Source: Pelobacter propionicus DSM 2379 (GTDB lineage: Bacteria > Desulfobacterota > Desulfuromonadia > Geobacterales > Pseudopelobacteraceae). From it: 64,000 bases of DNA. Positions 42,670 through 51,258 of this stretch are shown piece by piece (within the stretch, counting starts at the first letter, position 1; every line of letters begins with the position of its first letter). The notes under the pieces are model-generated. The model did no database searches, had not been told where the DNA came from, and saw nothing but the letters and a program-made list of their open reading frames with translations. The DNA is taken from the NCBI RefSeq assembly GCF_000015045.1, contig NC_008609.1, positions 3,014,001 to 3,078,000 of the forward strand, in the 5' to 3' direction. A program made the translations under genes and the position numbers.

Positions 42670-44343
42670 CTAGCCTTTCCGTGATCTGGACAACGAGAGA
42701 AGTTCGGCTTTTGTCCAGCTCTTGCGTGCGCCGGTCCTGATGTCGATGGTTTCCATGCGGTCGGTGCAGGACATGCACGGGTCGATGCCACCTAAGGAGA
42801 TCTGCATGTCGGCTATGCGCTGGTCCTTGATCATGGCCGGGATACCCTGCAGGTTCTGATAGGTCGGAGCTCGGGCACGCCAGCGACGAGGACGGTTGTC
42901 GTCACCGGTGATGGCGAAGTGGTGGCTCTCACCGCGCGGGGCTTCGATGGAGGTGTAGCCAACCCGGCCAGCAGGAAGCTCCGTGGTGATGTCCGCTACC
43001 AGCGGGCCCTGCGGCATCTTGTCAAAGCACTGGCGGATGATGTTGATCGATTCGAAGACTTCCAGCATGCGCACCACCACACGGCCCCAGACGTCGGCGG
43101 TGTTGTGGGTGATGACTTTGAAGTCCACCCGGTCGTAGGCGGCGTAGGGGTGATCACGACGGGCGTCGATGTCAACGCCGCCCCCACGGGCGACCGGACC
43201 TACCAGGCCCATCTCTTTGCACAGCGCCTTGTCGGCCATGCCGACGCCGCTGGTACGGGCCATGATGTTCTTGTCCTTGCTGACGGCGGCGACGACCTGA
43301 CGCCATTCGCTCTCCAGCTTGTCAAGGACGGCGCGGGTCTCGGCGATCAGCTCAGGCGTGAAGTCCCAGCGAACGCCACCGATGATGCCAAGGCCGTAGG
43401 TCTTGCGGTTGCCGGTGATCTTCTCGGCCAACCACATGATCGGTTCACGGATGCGCCAGGCCTGCATGAACAGGGTGTCGAAGCCCACCAGGTGGCAGGC
43501 AAGGCCGACCCACATGGGATGGCTGTGCAGACGCTCGATCTCAAGCATGATGGTGCGGATGAATTCGGCCCGCGGAGGAACGATGACCCCGGCCCCGTTC
43601 TCTACGGCCTGACAGAAAGCCAGGCTGTGCACGCAGCCGCAGATGCCGCAGATGCGCTCGGCCATCATGGGCACGTCGTTGTAGCCAAGTACCGATTCGG
43701 ACAGCTTCTCGATGCCCCGGTGGACCATGAAGCCGCGGTATTCGCAGCCACGCACGAATTCGCCATCCACGTAGAGGCGGAAGTGCTCGGGCTCGTCAAG
43801 CGTCGGATGGAACGGGCCGAAGGGGACGGCGGTGCACCCGGGAGGGGTCTCGTCGAAGTCGAACTCGCGCTCTTCGTCGTACCCTTCCGGAATCTTGTTC
43901 CAGGCAAAGTCTTTCCGTAAGGGATGGTGACCATCGGGCCAGGCGTCGGGAAGAACCAGCCGCTTCGGATAGGGGTGACCCACAGGCTCGATGCCCAACA
44001 GGTCCTTGAGTTCGCGCTCGGCCCAGTTGGCAGCGGGAATGATCCCGGAGATGCTGTCGATGCGCGGGTTCTCACCCGGAAGCTGGCAGATGATGCTGAA
44101 CAGGATCTTTTCCTTGTCAAAGGCGAACTGGTGGAAGACAAGGAATTTGCCGCTGTACGGACGGTCGTCAGAGCCTATGCTGATGACGTAGCGGGCATCC
44201 ATGTCGCGGAAGATGTACTGGCAGATCGGTTTGACGCTGGCCGGGTCGATGTAGACCAACAGACGCATGTCGTTGACTACGTCGGCCTGCTGGATGGCGG
44301 AGCCGAATTTGTCTTTCAGTTGCTGGAGCTTTTTACTTACCAT
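42670..44343 (-). CDS. [NiFe]-hydrogenase large subunit, fused NuoCD/HyfG-type (copy B)
   Basis: Protein identical to 32752-34425, with Cys232/235 and Cys523/526 and the 28-residue C-terminal tail after Arg529. Here the likely processing enzyme is encoded in the same operon at 46308-46811. Confidence 0.93.
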   Translation of the reverse strand: MVSKKLQQLKDKFGSAIQQADVVNDMRLLVYIDPASVKPICQYIFRDMDARYVISIGSDDRPYSGKFLVFHQFAFDKEKILFSIICQLPGENPRIDSISGIIPAANWAERELKDLLGIEPVGHPYPKRLVLPDAWPDGHHPLRKDFAWNKIPEGYDEEREFDFDETPPGCTAVPFGPFHPTLDEPEHFRLYVDGEFVRGCEYRGFMVHRGIEKLSESVLGYNDVPMMAERICGICGCVHSLAFCQAVENGAGVIVPPRAEFIRTIMLEIERLHSHPMWVGLACHLVGFDTLFMQAWRIREPIMWLAEKITGNRKTYGLGIIGGVRWDFTPELIAETRAVLDKLESEWRQVVAAVSKDKNIMARTSGVGMADKALCKEMGLVGPVARGGGVDIDARRDHPYAAYDRVDFKVITHNTADVWGRVVVRMLEVFESINIIRQCFDKMPQGPLVADITTELPAGRVGYTSIEAPRGESHHFAITGDDNRPRRWRARAPTYQNLQGIPAMIKDQRIADMQISLGGIDPCMSCTDRMETIDIRTGARKSWTKAELLSLSRSRKG

Positions 44344-44345
44344 GG

Positions 44346-46247
44346 TTAGTCTTCCTTGATGCGTGTCTGGGGACGCGGATTGCCGCCGAGCCACCCGAAG
44401 CAGCGCTTGATTTCACCGTAGAAGTTGGAGGCGGCATAACGATAGCACTCTTCTTCGCGGGCATACCCGCACAGCCAGGCGTCGCCGCTCTTGCGGGTGG
44501 AACCGCCCTGCTTGGAGAAGGTGTACACGATGACGAAGGCTACTGCCAGGACGATAGCGATAACGATCGGCACGTACAGGGCGCCGCCGCCGATGGCGAA
44601 GAGACCCGTGGTGGCGCCGGCGGACATGGTGTTGGCGTCGGCCAGTTTCTCGGCAAAGCCCTGGCGGCTGGTGTTAAGCACCTGGCCCAGAACCTGGTAC
44701 ACGGCGCCGGGGGCAAGGCCGATGACGATGCACAGAAGCGCCATGATCAGCTGCGGAAGCTGCTGGGTCATGCCCACTTCAAGATTCCCCTGCTTGGCGG
44801 CCTGCTGTTTGACCACCGTGCTCTGGCGGGACAAAAAGGCGACGCCGAAGAATTTGATGTACATGGCAAGCGTCATGGCGCTGGTGAGGATGGCGATGAT
44901 GGCGCAGACGGCAAGGTATTTGGCGCTCGTGCTCCCCTGGATGGTGGCGACGTAGATGCTCCATTTGCTGACAAAGCCGTTTAACAGCGGTACACCGGCG
45001 ATGCCGAAGGAGGCGATCAGGACGGCAAAGCCGGTGACCGGCATGTACTTCCACAGGCCGCCCATTTTGTTTAAGTCCTGGGTGCCGGTTGCCTGGTACA
45101 GGGAGCCGGCGCTGAAGAACAGAAGACCCTTGAAGATGCCGTGGTTGATGGCGTGAAGCAGGCCGCCGCAGAAGGCGATGGCAGCCAGAGCAAGCAGTCT
45201 GTTGTCACCGGAGGGGACCAGGGCGACGCAGGCGCCAAGGGCAAGGATGATATAGCCCAGCTGACCGACGGAGCTGAAGGCCAGGAGCCGTTTGGTGTCG
45301 TCCTGTTTCATACCCTGCATGGTGCCGGTGAACAGGGTGATGGTGCCCAGGATGGCCAGGGCCATGCCCCACCTGCTCATGTCGTACTGGCCAAGCACGT
45401 CGGCCGGTACCAGCCACAGGAAGGTCCTCATCAGGCCGTAGACGCCGGTCTTGCTCATGACGCCGGAGATGAGAGCGGTTACCGGGGACGGAGCAGCGGC
45501 ATAGGCGTCGGGTACCCACAGCTGACCGAAGGGCCACATGCCGACTTTAATGCCGAAGCCAACAAGGAACAGGGCCAGGCAGCCAGTGAGCGCACCCGGG
45601 TTGGTGGCGACCAGAGCCGGGATGCCTTCGGAAAGAACGTCGAAGTCGTAGGCAAGGCCAGGCTCGGCCGGGCCGCCGGCAATCATGGCGGCGCCGGCCA
45701 TGGCGGCTACCATGGCGGCTTCCATGAAGACAAGGTACTTGAAGGCAGCGCCCTTGATGCCGGGCTTCTCACTCTCGAACAGCATCAGGATGAAGCTGGG
45801 GATGGTCATCAGCTGCCAGAAGGCGCAGAAGAACCACATGGTGTCGGTGATGGAGAGGATGCCGTACATGCCGCCCACGAACAGAAGCAGGAACGGATGA
45901 TACATCGCCGCGCTCTTGGTGGGGAATTTCTCCACATGGACGATGGAGTACAGGGCCGCACAGACCCCGATCAGCACCGCAAGAAGCAAAAAGATGGAGC
46001 TCAGGCCGTCAACGTACAGGCGCAGCGTGTGACCACCCAGGGTGTAAAATGCCTCGGGATGGTGCGGGTTGGCAGGACCGCTGGTCAGTACCTGCACCGC
46101 CCGCGGCACGATCAAGACACCGCTGGCAACCATGGTCAGGAAGGAAAGCCAGCCGGACAGGCTCTTGCTCATGGAGAGCAAAAGCGTCACTACGGCACCG
46201 GCGGCGCAGATGCCGATCGATAAGAGTACTGCTTGTTCAGGAGTCAT
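44346..46247 (-). CDS. Ion-translocating membrane subunit, NuoL/HyfB-type (copy B)
   Basis: Protein identical to 34428-36329. Starts 60 bases after the protease stop. Confidence 0.9.
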   Translation of the reverse strand: MTPEQAVLLSIGICAAGAVVTLLLSMSKSLSGWLSFLTMVASGVLIVPRAVQVLTSGPANPHHPEAFYTLGGHTLRLYVDGLSSIFLLLAVLIGVCAALYSIVHVEKFPTKSAAMYHPFLLLFVGGMYGILSITDTMWFFCAFWQLMTIPSFILMLFESEKPGIKGAAFKYLVFMEAAMVAAMAGAAMIAGGPAEPGLAYDFDVLSEGIPALVATNPGALTGCLALFLVGFGIKVGMWPFGQLWVPDAYAAAPSPVTALISGVMSKTGVYGLMRTFLWLVPADVLGQYDMSRWGMALAILGTITLFTGTMQGMKQDDTKRLLAFSSVGQLGYIILALGACVALVPSGDNRLLALAAIAFCGGLLHAINHGIFKGLLFFSAGSLYQATGTQDLNKMGGLWKYMPVTGFAVLIASFGIAGVPLLNGFVSKWSIYVATIQGSTSAKYLAVCAIIAILTSAMTLAMYIKFFGVAFLSRQSTVVKQQAAKQGNLEVGMTQQLPQLIMALLCIVIGLAPGAVYQVLGQVLNTSRQGFAEKLADANTMSAGATTGLFAIGGGALYVPIVIAIVLAVAFVIVYTFSKQGGSTRKSGDAWLCGYAREEECYRYAASNFYGEIKRCFGWLGGNPRPQTRIKED

Positions 46248-46307
46248 TATTGCACCTCTGCGAATGGCCCAAAGCCATGCACTCGTAGTCGGGAAACGGC
46301 TAAAGAT

Positions 46308-46811
46308 CTAACCGTTGTCCGTTTCTTCACACCAAATGTCGCTCAGCAACTCCTCGAGGATGTCAAGCGTATCCTGTACTGTTGGTGAAACGCCCTGCCC
46401 CATCTTCAATGATTCAGGCTGAACACCGATCAACCAGGCTTTCGTTGTCCCGCTGGCCTCAATCCAGTTAGCCAGCATACCTAACGAAATTTTGTGTGTA
46501 GATATCTGAGGGAACCTTGATGCCATTTCCTCGCTGTTCGCTACAAGCACAGCACCAGGTTCGCCGCCAAAGTCTACTGCGTCGAGAAAGACCAGGGAGT
46601 CGTACCCCTCGTCGGCTATACGACCGGTATAGCGTTCCGGCATGGTGCCGGCATCGATAACGACCGGAGCATTGGCACGCTTTGCCAAGTTTTGTTCGAG
46701 TTTCTCGGCAAGACGAATGCCGAAACCATCATCACCGTAATCCGTGCTGCCAACGCCCATAAAACAGACACGACCACGGGTGCATTCACGAAGTTCTTTA
46801 AGGAGGTCCAA
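46308..46811 (-). CDS. Hydrogenase maturation protease, HycI/HyaD family (M52)
   Basis: 167 residues from a TTG at 46811, two bases after the flavoprotein stop; the frame is open further upstream but only as a shadow of that gene. HycI-like pattern: CFMGVGSTDYGDDGFGIRLAE near residues 16-36, VVIDAGTMPE (~50-59), LVFLDAVDFGGEPG and ISTHKISL. The three nickel-sensing residues of the family correspond to Asp28 (or 27), Asp77 and His106, all present. The enzyme would cut the 28-residue tail of the NuoCD-type large subunit after Arg529. It is unique to copy B, so it presumably serves both copies. No upstream ribosome site is obvious; translation may be coupled to the gene before it. Confidence 0.9.
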   Translation of the reverse strand: MDLLKELRECTRGRVCFMGVGSTDYGDDGFGIRLAEKLEQNLAKRANAPVVIDAGTMPERYTGRIADEGYDSLVFLDAVDFGGEPGAVLVANSEEMASRFPQISTHKISLGMLANWIEASGTTKAWLIGVQPESLKMGQGVSPTVQDTLDILEELLSDIWCEETDNG

Positions 46812-46813
46812 GG

Positions 46814-47662
46814 TTAGATATCTTCCCCGAGCGTTTTCAGCTGTTCGTAGGTAAATACCGGGCCGTCGACGCAGACGTAGGAGACACCCACGCAGCAGTG
46901 GCCGCATTTGCCAACGCCGCATTTCATGTAGCGCTCCAGGGTCGAGACGATGTTGCTCTCCTTGAAGCCAAGGTCCAGGAGGTCCTTGATGACGAAGCGG
47001 AACATGATCGGCGGACCGCACACGAACGCTACCGTGTTGTCCACGTTCACCGTGACGCCAGGTTTCTTGAACAGGGAGCCGACCACGCCCACGTTGCCGG
47101 TGTAACCGGGGCTGGCGCTGTCAACGGTGAGATAGAATTCCGCCCCACCCTTCTCCCAGACCTTCAGGTCTTCGGCGTACATCAGCGTCTCGGGGTTCTT
47201 GGCGCCGTAGAAGATCTGCACGCTCTTGAACTTGTCACGGTTGGCAAGGATATAGACGATGGTGGAACGCAGCGGGATCAGGCCGATACCGCCGGCGACG
47301 ACGACGATGTTCTTGCCGTAGTACGATTCCATGGGGAAGCCGTTGCCAAAGGGACCTCTCAGCGCGAAACGGTCGCCCGGCTTGTACTCCTGGAAGGCGT
47401 TGGAGCAGACCCCTACCCTTCTCAAGGTGAAGAAGACTTTACCTTCAGTGGGAGAAGGCGGAAGCGAGAGGGTGAATTCGCCCTTGCCCGGGATGGTGAC
47501 CAGGCAGAACATGCCAGGACCGAAGGTCGAAAGAAACTGTTTCTGATCCTCGGGGTTCTCCAGGTGCCAATGAACCGTTTTGACTTCCGGGATCTCGTCG
47601 TTCAAGGCGTCGACGATGGCGACCTTCGGCAGATAGATGTTATCAGCGGGTGATTGGTTCAT
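46814..47662 (-). CDS. FAD/NAD(P)-binding 2Fe-2S reductase subunit, sulfhydrogenase-gamma-like (copy B)
   Basis: Protein identical to 36381-37229; the gene carries the only substitution noticed between the copies (G at 47096, silent). Directly followed by the protease gene, which copy A lacks. Confidence 0.85.
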   Translation of the reverse strand: MNQSPADNIYLPKVAIVDALNDEIPEVKTVHWHLENPEDQKQFLSTFGPGMFCLVTIPGKGEFTLSLPPSPTEGKVFFTLRRVGVCSNAFQEYKPGDRFALRGPFGNGFPMESYYGKNIVVVAGGIGLIPLRSTIVYILANRDKFKSVQIFYGAKNPETLMYAEDLKVWEKGGAEFYLTVDSASPGYTGNVGVVGSLFKKPGVTVNVDNTVAFVCGPPIMFRFVIKDLLDLGFKESNIVSTLERYMKCGVGKCGHCCVGVSYVCVDGPVFTYEQLKTLGEDI

Positions 47663-48741
47663 TGCTTGTCACTCTCCGTTGTGGCGCGGCGGATCATTTC
47701 CACGACGCTCGGCATTCCTATGTCGCCGTGGCAGACCACGGCGCAGCGACCGCAGCCGATACAGGCGACCGACAGCTCGCGCTGGATGAAGTAGTGGTGC
47801 AGTTTCCGGAAGAAACGACGGTTGCGACGGTCATGCACGGCCTGGCGCGGGTTGTGGCCACCGGCCATTCTCGTAAAGCCGCTGAAGGCGCAGGCGTCCC
47901 ACACTTTCAAGCGCTCGATCTCCGTCGGACCGATCTTACGGTCGGTGACGGTGAAACAGGTGCAGGCGGGGCAGACAAAGGTGCAGCCACCGCATTCGAC
48001 ACAGCGGTTGCCGATCTCGGTCCAGGTCTTGTTGCTTACCCGGTTGCCGGTGACGTAGCGTACGGCACCGGAGAACCAGGTGGTGGCGTCTTTCAGCTCT
48101 GTGCGGGCCGCTTCCAGCACTTCGGCCCGTTTCGTTACGTGGCCAGCCGTGCACTTCTTGTAGAAGGGGGCCGCAAACAGTGCCTCGCCCGCCGGACTGC
48201 CGGCTACGGCCATGTATTCGTCGTTGCCCAGGTCCATGAGCTGAAGGTCGAAGTTCTCACGGGCGGCAGGGCCGGAGTCGGTGCACAGGCAGAAGCACTG
48301 CTTGCCTATGTCCAGGTCCTTGTCCGTGCAGGCGAAGTTGACGATGAACAGGTTGTTCCGTTTCGCCTCGTGGTAGCCATCCTTGAAGTCACGCCCCAGG
48401 AAGAAGCGGTCCAGGTGGTAGATGCCACGCACGTCGCAGGAGCGCACGCCGAACAGGGCGCGCTTGGGAGCGTCCACGGTGGGCTCGAAGCTCAGGCTGT
48501 TCTTGGATTTGTCTTCGTGAATCTTCATGGTCCGTTCCATGTGCGGGAACACGAACCGTTTGGCCGGATAGTAGGGGTTGGGAACGTGCAACTGGACCTG
48601 GTCCCGGTTGGCGTCGGTGACTACGTCAAAGGCGCTGTCGCTACCGCGACCGAGGAAGGGGGCCAGGACCTCAAAGCCCTGTCCGCGCAGCTGATCGATT
48701 ACGTTCAGCACATCGGCGCGGCTCAAGATACGTGCTTTCAT
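47659..48741 (-). CDS. 4Fe-4S electron-transfer subunit, sulfhydrogenase-beta-like (copy B)
   Basis: Protein identical to 37226-38308, with the same four-base overlaps at both ends. Confidence 0.85.
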   Translation of the reverse strand: MKARILSRADVLNVIDQLRGQGFEVLAPFLGRGSDSAFDVVTDANRDQVQLHVPNPYYPAKRFVFPHMERTMKIHEDKSKNSLSFEPTVDAPKRALFGVRSCDVRGIYHLDRFFLGRDFKDGYHEAKRNNLFIVNFACTDKDLDIGKQCFCLCTDSGPAARENFDLQLMDLGNDEYMAVAGSPAGEALFAAPFYKKCTAGHVTKRAEVLEAARTELKDATTWFSGAVRYVTGNRVSNKTWTEIGNRCVECGGCTFVCPACTCFTVTDRKIGPTEIERLKVWDACAFSGFTRMAGGHNPRQAVHDRRNRRFFRKLHHYFIQRELSVACIGCGRCAVVCHGDIGMPSVVEMIRRATTESDKQ

Positions 48742-50744
48742 GCGACCTCCGTTTCTACACGAACAGCCAGGAACCGGGCGTCATCCGCACCGCGCATCGC
48801 CTGCATCTGGCTCAGCTCCTGGTAGGGTACAAATACCGTGCCCCGCTTGACCTCGGGGGTGACGCGGGCAACGGTTACGGCGCAGCCGGAGCCGCCGCAG
48901 AGTTTGATCTTCTGCTTGTCCCGGATCTTCATCTCCTTGGCGTCGTCAGCATTGATCTCGACGAACCCTTGCGGATAGTCCAGGAGCATTACCCGGTATT
49001 CACGCTTTAAGATCTCGCTGTGGGCGATGAGGACGTTCTGGTTCCAGTAGTAGCTGGAGTTGCCCAGTACCAGGGTGAAGGGGAAGTCCGTGCTTAAGGC
49101 GGCGGGAGCCGAAGGCTTGGCGACCGGTACAAATTTGAAGCTGCCGGAACCGCCGCTAAACAGGATCGGCGTGCCGTGGGGCGCGTCCTTGGTGCAGGGC
49201 CACTGACGGCCGAATTCAACACCCAGGCTGTCGTAGTCGGCGGCGCTGTAGGAAGGTACGGCCCGGCCGATCTCGGCCATGACCGCTGCCGCGTCGGCAT
49301 AGTTCCAGTCACTTCCCAGTGCCTTGGCCACCTGGGCGATCTGCTGCCAGGCAGGGGTGATCCCCTGAGGCGCAGGAACGGCCTGGCGGGCGAGCTGGAT
49401 GCGACGCTCGGTGCTGGTGAAGCTGACCGTCTCTTCACCGAAGGCGGTGGTGGGAAGGACGACGTCGGCCAGTTTGGCGGTTTCAGTCAAAAACAGGTGC
49501 TGGACGATGACCAGCTCGCACTCTTCCAAAGCCTTGGCGGCGCTGCCCAGGGCGGCGGTGTTGACCGGGTCGTAACGGTCCAGCCAGACCGCCTTGATTT
49601 TACCCTTGGCACGGTCTTTCAGCACGGCTGCGGCCGTTACGCCGGGGGTAGCCGGAAGCTTGGCGCCATACACGCTTTCAAGCTCGCTCCCCGCGGAGAG
49701 CGGACGGTAGCCGGGAAGGCGGTCGGGAAGCATGCCCATGTCGCAGGTGCCCTGAAGGTTGTTGTGTTCGGCCAGCGGGAAGATGCCAGAGCCGACTTTG
49801 CCGATCTGGCCGGCCAGAAGCGCCAGGTTGACGGCCGCCCTGATGGAGTCGGAGTCACGGGTCTCGGCGCCGGTGGAGTACAGGATGGCCGAGGATTTTG
49901 ATTTGGCGTAGGCTACGGCTACGGCTTCGATCTGTTCGGCAGGAACGCCGCAGGTCTGGGCGGCGGCGATCAGGTCGTACTGCTTGGCCTGGGCCAGAAA
50001 GGCATCGTAGTCAGAACAGTTGGCCTTGATGAAGGCAAGGTCCATCAGGCCGTGGTCCACGATCAGTTTGGCCATGGCGCCGTAGAGAACGGCTTCCGTG
50101 CCCGGGTTGATCTGCAGAAACCAGTCGGCGTTCTCGGCAACACGCTGACGACGCTCGCCGATGACCACCAGCTTGGCGCCGCTGAGTCTGGCGCGCAGCA
50201 CCGTGCCCGCTACGGTGGGAAGCTGACGGGCAAGGTCAACGCCGTCGACGATGATCAGGTCGCTCTGCTCCAGGTCGTCGATGGAGTTGGTGGCGGCGGC
50301 AACACCCAGCATGTCCAGAAGGACGTTGACCGAGTTGTTGCTGTACACGCCGGCGCCATGGTCCACGTTGTTGGTGCCGATGACGCTGCGCGCAAGCTTC
50401 TGAAGAAGGTAGCTCTCTTCGTTGCAGCAACGCGGAGAGTTCAGAAAGGCGATCGAGTCGGGACCGGAGGCGCCCTTGATCTCCTTCAGACGTGAGGCGA
50501 TGAACTCATACGCCTCCTGCCACGTCACTTCTTCGAGCTGGCCGTTCTTCCTGAGAAGCGGTGCCTTCAGGCGGTCGGGGGAGCTGGCAACTTCATGAAC
50601 GTGCCAGCCGCGGATGCAGATTTTGCCCTTGTTTGCGGGGTGCGATACGCTGGGGTAGACGCCAGCAATGCGTTCAGGAGTAGTCTCAAGATAGAGACCA
50701 CACCCTACGCCGCAAAAGGTGCAGGTGGTTAGACTTTGAGCCAT
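48738..50744 (-). CDS. Molybdopterin-oxidoreductase-family subunit lacking formate dehydrogenase catalytic residues (copy B)
   Basis: Protein identical to 38305-40311, including Tyr134, Ser135 and Ala325 in place of Sec/Cys, His and Arg. That both copies share these changes shows they predate the duplication or have been spread by conversion. First gene of the copy B operon. Confidence 0.85.
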   Translation of the reverse strand: MAQSLTTCTFCGVGCGLYLETTPERIAGVYPSVSHPANKGKICIRGWHVHEVASSPDRLKAPLLRKNGQLEEVTWQEAYEFIASRLKEIKGASGPDSIAFLNSPRCCNEESYLLQKLARSVIGTNNVDHGAGVYSNNSVNVLLDMLGVAAATNSIDDLEQSDLIIVDGVDLARQLPTVAGTVLRARLSGAKLVVIGERRQRVAENADWFLQINPGTEAVLYGAMAKLIVDHGLMDLAFIKANCSDYDAFLAQAKQYDLIAAAQTCGVPAEQIEAVAVAYAKSKSSAILYSTGAETRDSDSIRAAVNLALLAGQIGKVGSGIFPLAEHNNLQGTCDMGMLPDRLPGYRPLSAGSELESVYGAKLPATPGVTAAAVLKDRAKGKIKAVWLDRYDPVNTAALGSAAKALEECELVIVQHLFLTETAKLADVVLPTTAFGEETVSFTSTERRIQLARQAVPAPQGITPAWQQIAQVAKALGSDWNYADAAAVMAEIGRAVPSYSAADYDSLGVEFGRQWPCTKDAPHGTPILFSGGSGSFKFVPVAKPSAPAALSTDFPFTLVLGNSSYYWNQNVLIAHSEILKREYRVMLLDYPQGFVEINADDAKEMKIRDKQKIKLCGGSGCAVTVARVTPEVKRGTVFVPYQELSQMQAMRGADDARFLAVRVETEVA

Positions 50745-50837
50745 GCGTCACTCCCGTTTCAACCCAATCCTGTCGCCGGGTGGGAAAGTCGGAATACACC
50801 GAGGAATTCCATAAGTTACGGATATCCACGGCTTTCC

Positions 50838-50882
50838 GCTAATTTCGGCGGAAAATTAGCACTTATAACTACAAGATGTCAA
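50838..50882 (-). promoter_or_regulatory. Candidate promoter and operator of hydrogenase copy B
   Basis: On the minus strand TTGACA (50877-50882) is followed after 18 bases by TAATTT (50853-50858), a plausible -35/-10 pair about 110 bases before the first gene. The -10 falls inside a perfect 8-base inverted repeat, GCTAATTT-N7-AAATTAGC (50838-50860), and a second, overlapping one (TTCCGC-N8-GCGGAA) shares it. An operator over the -10 suggests repression. The site lies just outside the duplicated segment, so copy A does not have it. Prediction by eye only. Confidence 0.35.
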
Positions 50883-51258
50883 TCCATTTTTGACACATTT
50901 CGTCATACGTCTGCCAAGAATTTTGTAATACGTTCCAGTTCAACCCGGGAAACGCGGCTTGCGAAATCCGAATCCTGCCTGTTTCAAACTCCAGCATACA
51001 GACCCCGAAACCCGATATCACCGCCTGCAGGACGTCGCCAGTTTCCGGATGTGGGTAGGTCCATGAGCCTCAGCACACAGGAAAGAGCAGATTCACAGGA
51101 AGAGCCGTTTGGATTTATCTGGAATTTTCGGTGGGTTTCCATGTATAGGAAAACCGTGCCGAACTGATTGCCACATACCGAACACAACACCCGCAGCTTC
51201 TCGGTACATACCGTACCGATCATTGAGATACAACTTCACTGCCAGGGGGTAAGGATAG
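50883..51258. other. Intergenic region between hydrogenase copy B and the nucleotidase gene
   Basis: No convincing gene. A 66-codon minus-strand frame without a good start (50869 to about 51072) reads like protein near its end (LEFETGRIRISQAAF … SWQTYDEMCQKW) and may be a decayed gene end. The 5' part of the nucleotidase transcript must start here. Confidence 0.35.

Larger units (their letters stand above)
40570..50825 (-). repeat. Tandem duplication, copy B of the hydrogenase operon (10256 bp)
   Basis: Counterpart of 30652-40392, with an additional 515 bases (46299-46813) that carry the maturation protease gene. It is transcriptionally upstream of copy A. Both outer borders lie in non-coding DNA, so every gene in the repeat is complete. 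The original promoter probably lies beyond its right border (50853-50882) and was not duplicated. Confidence 0.92.
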
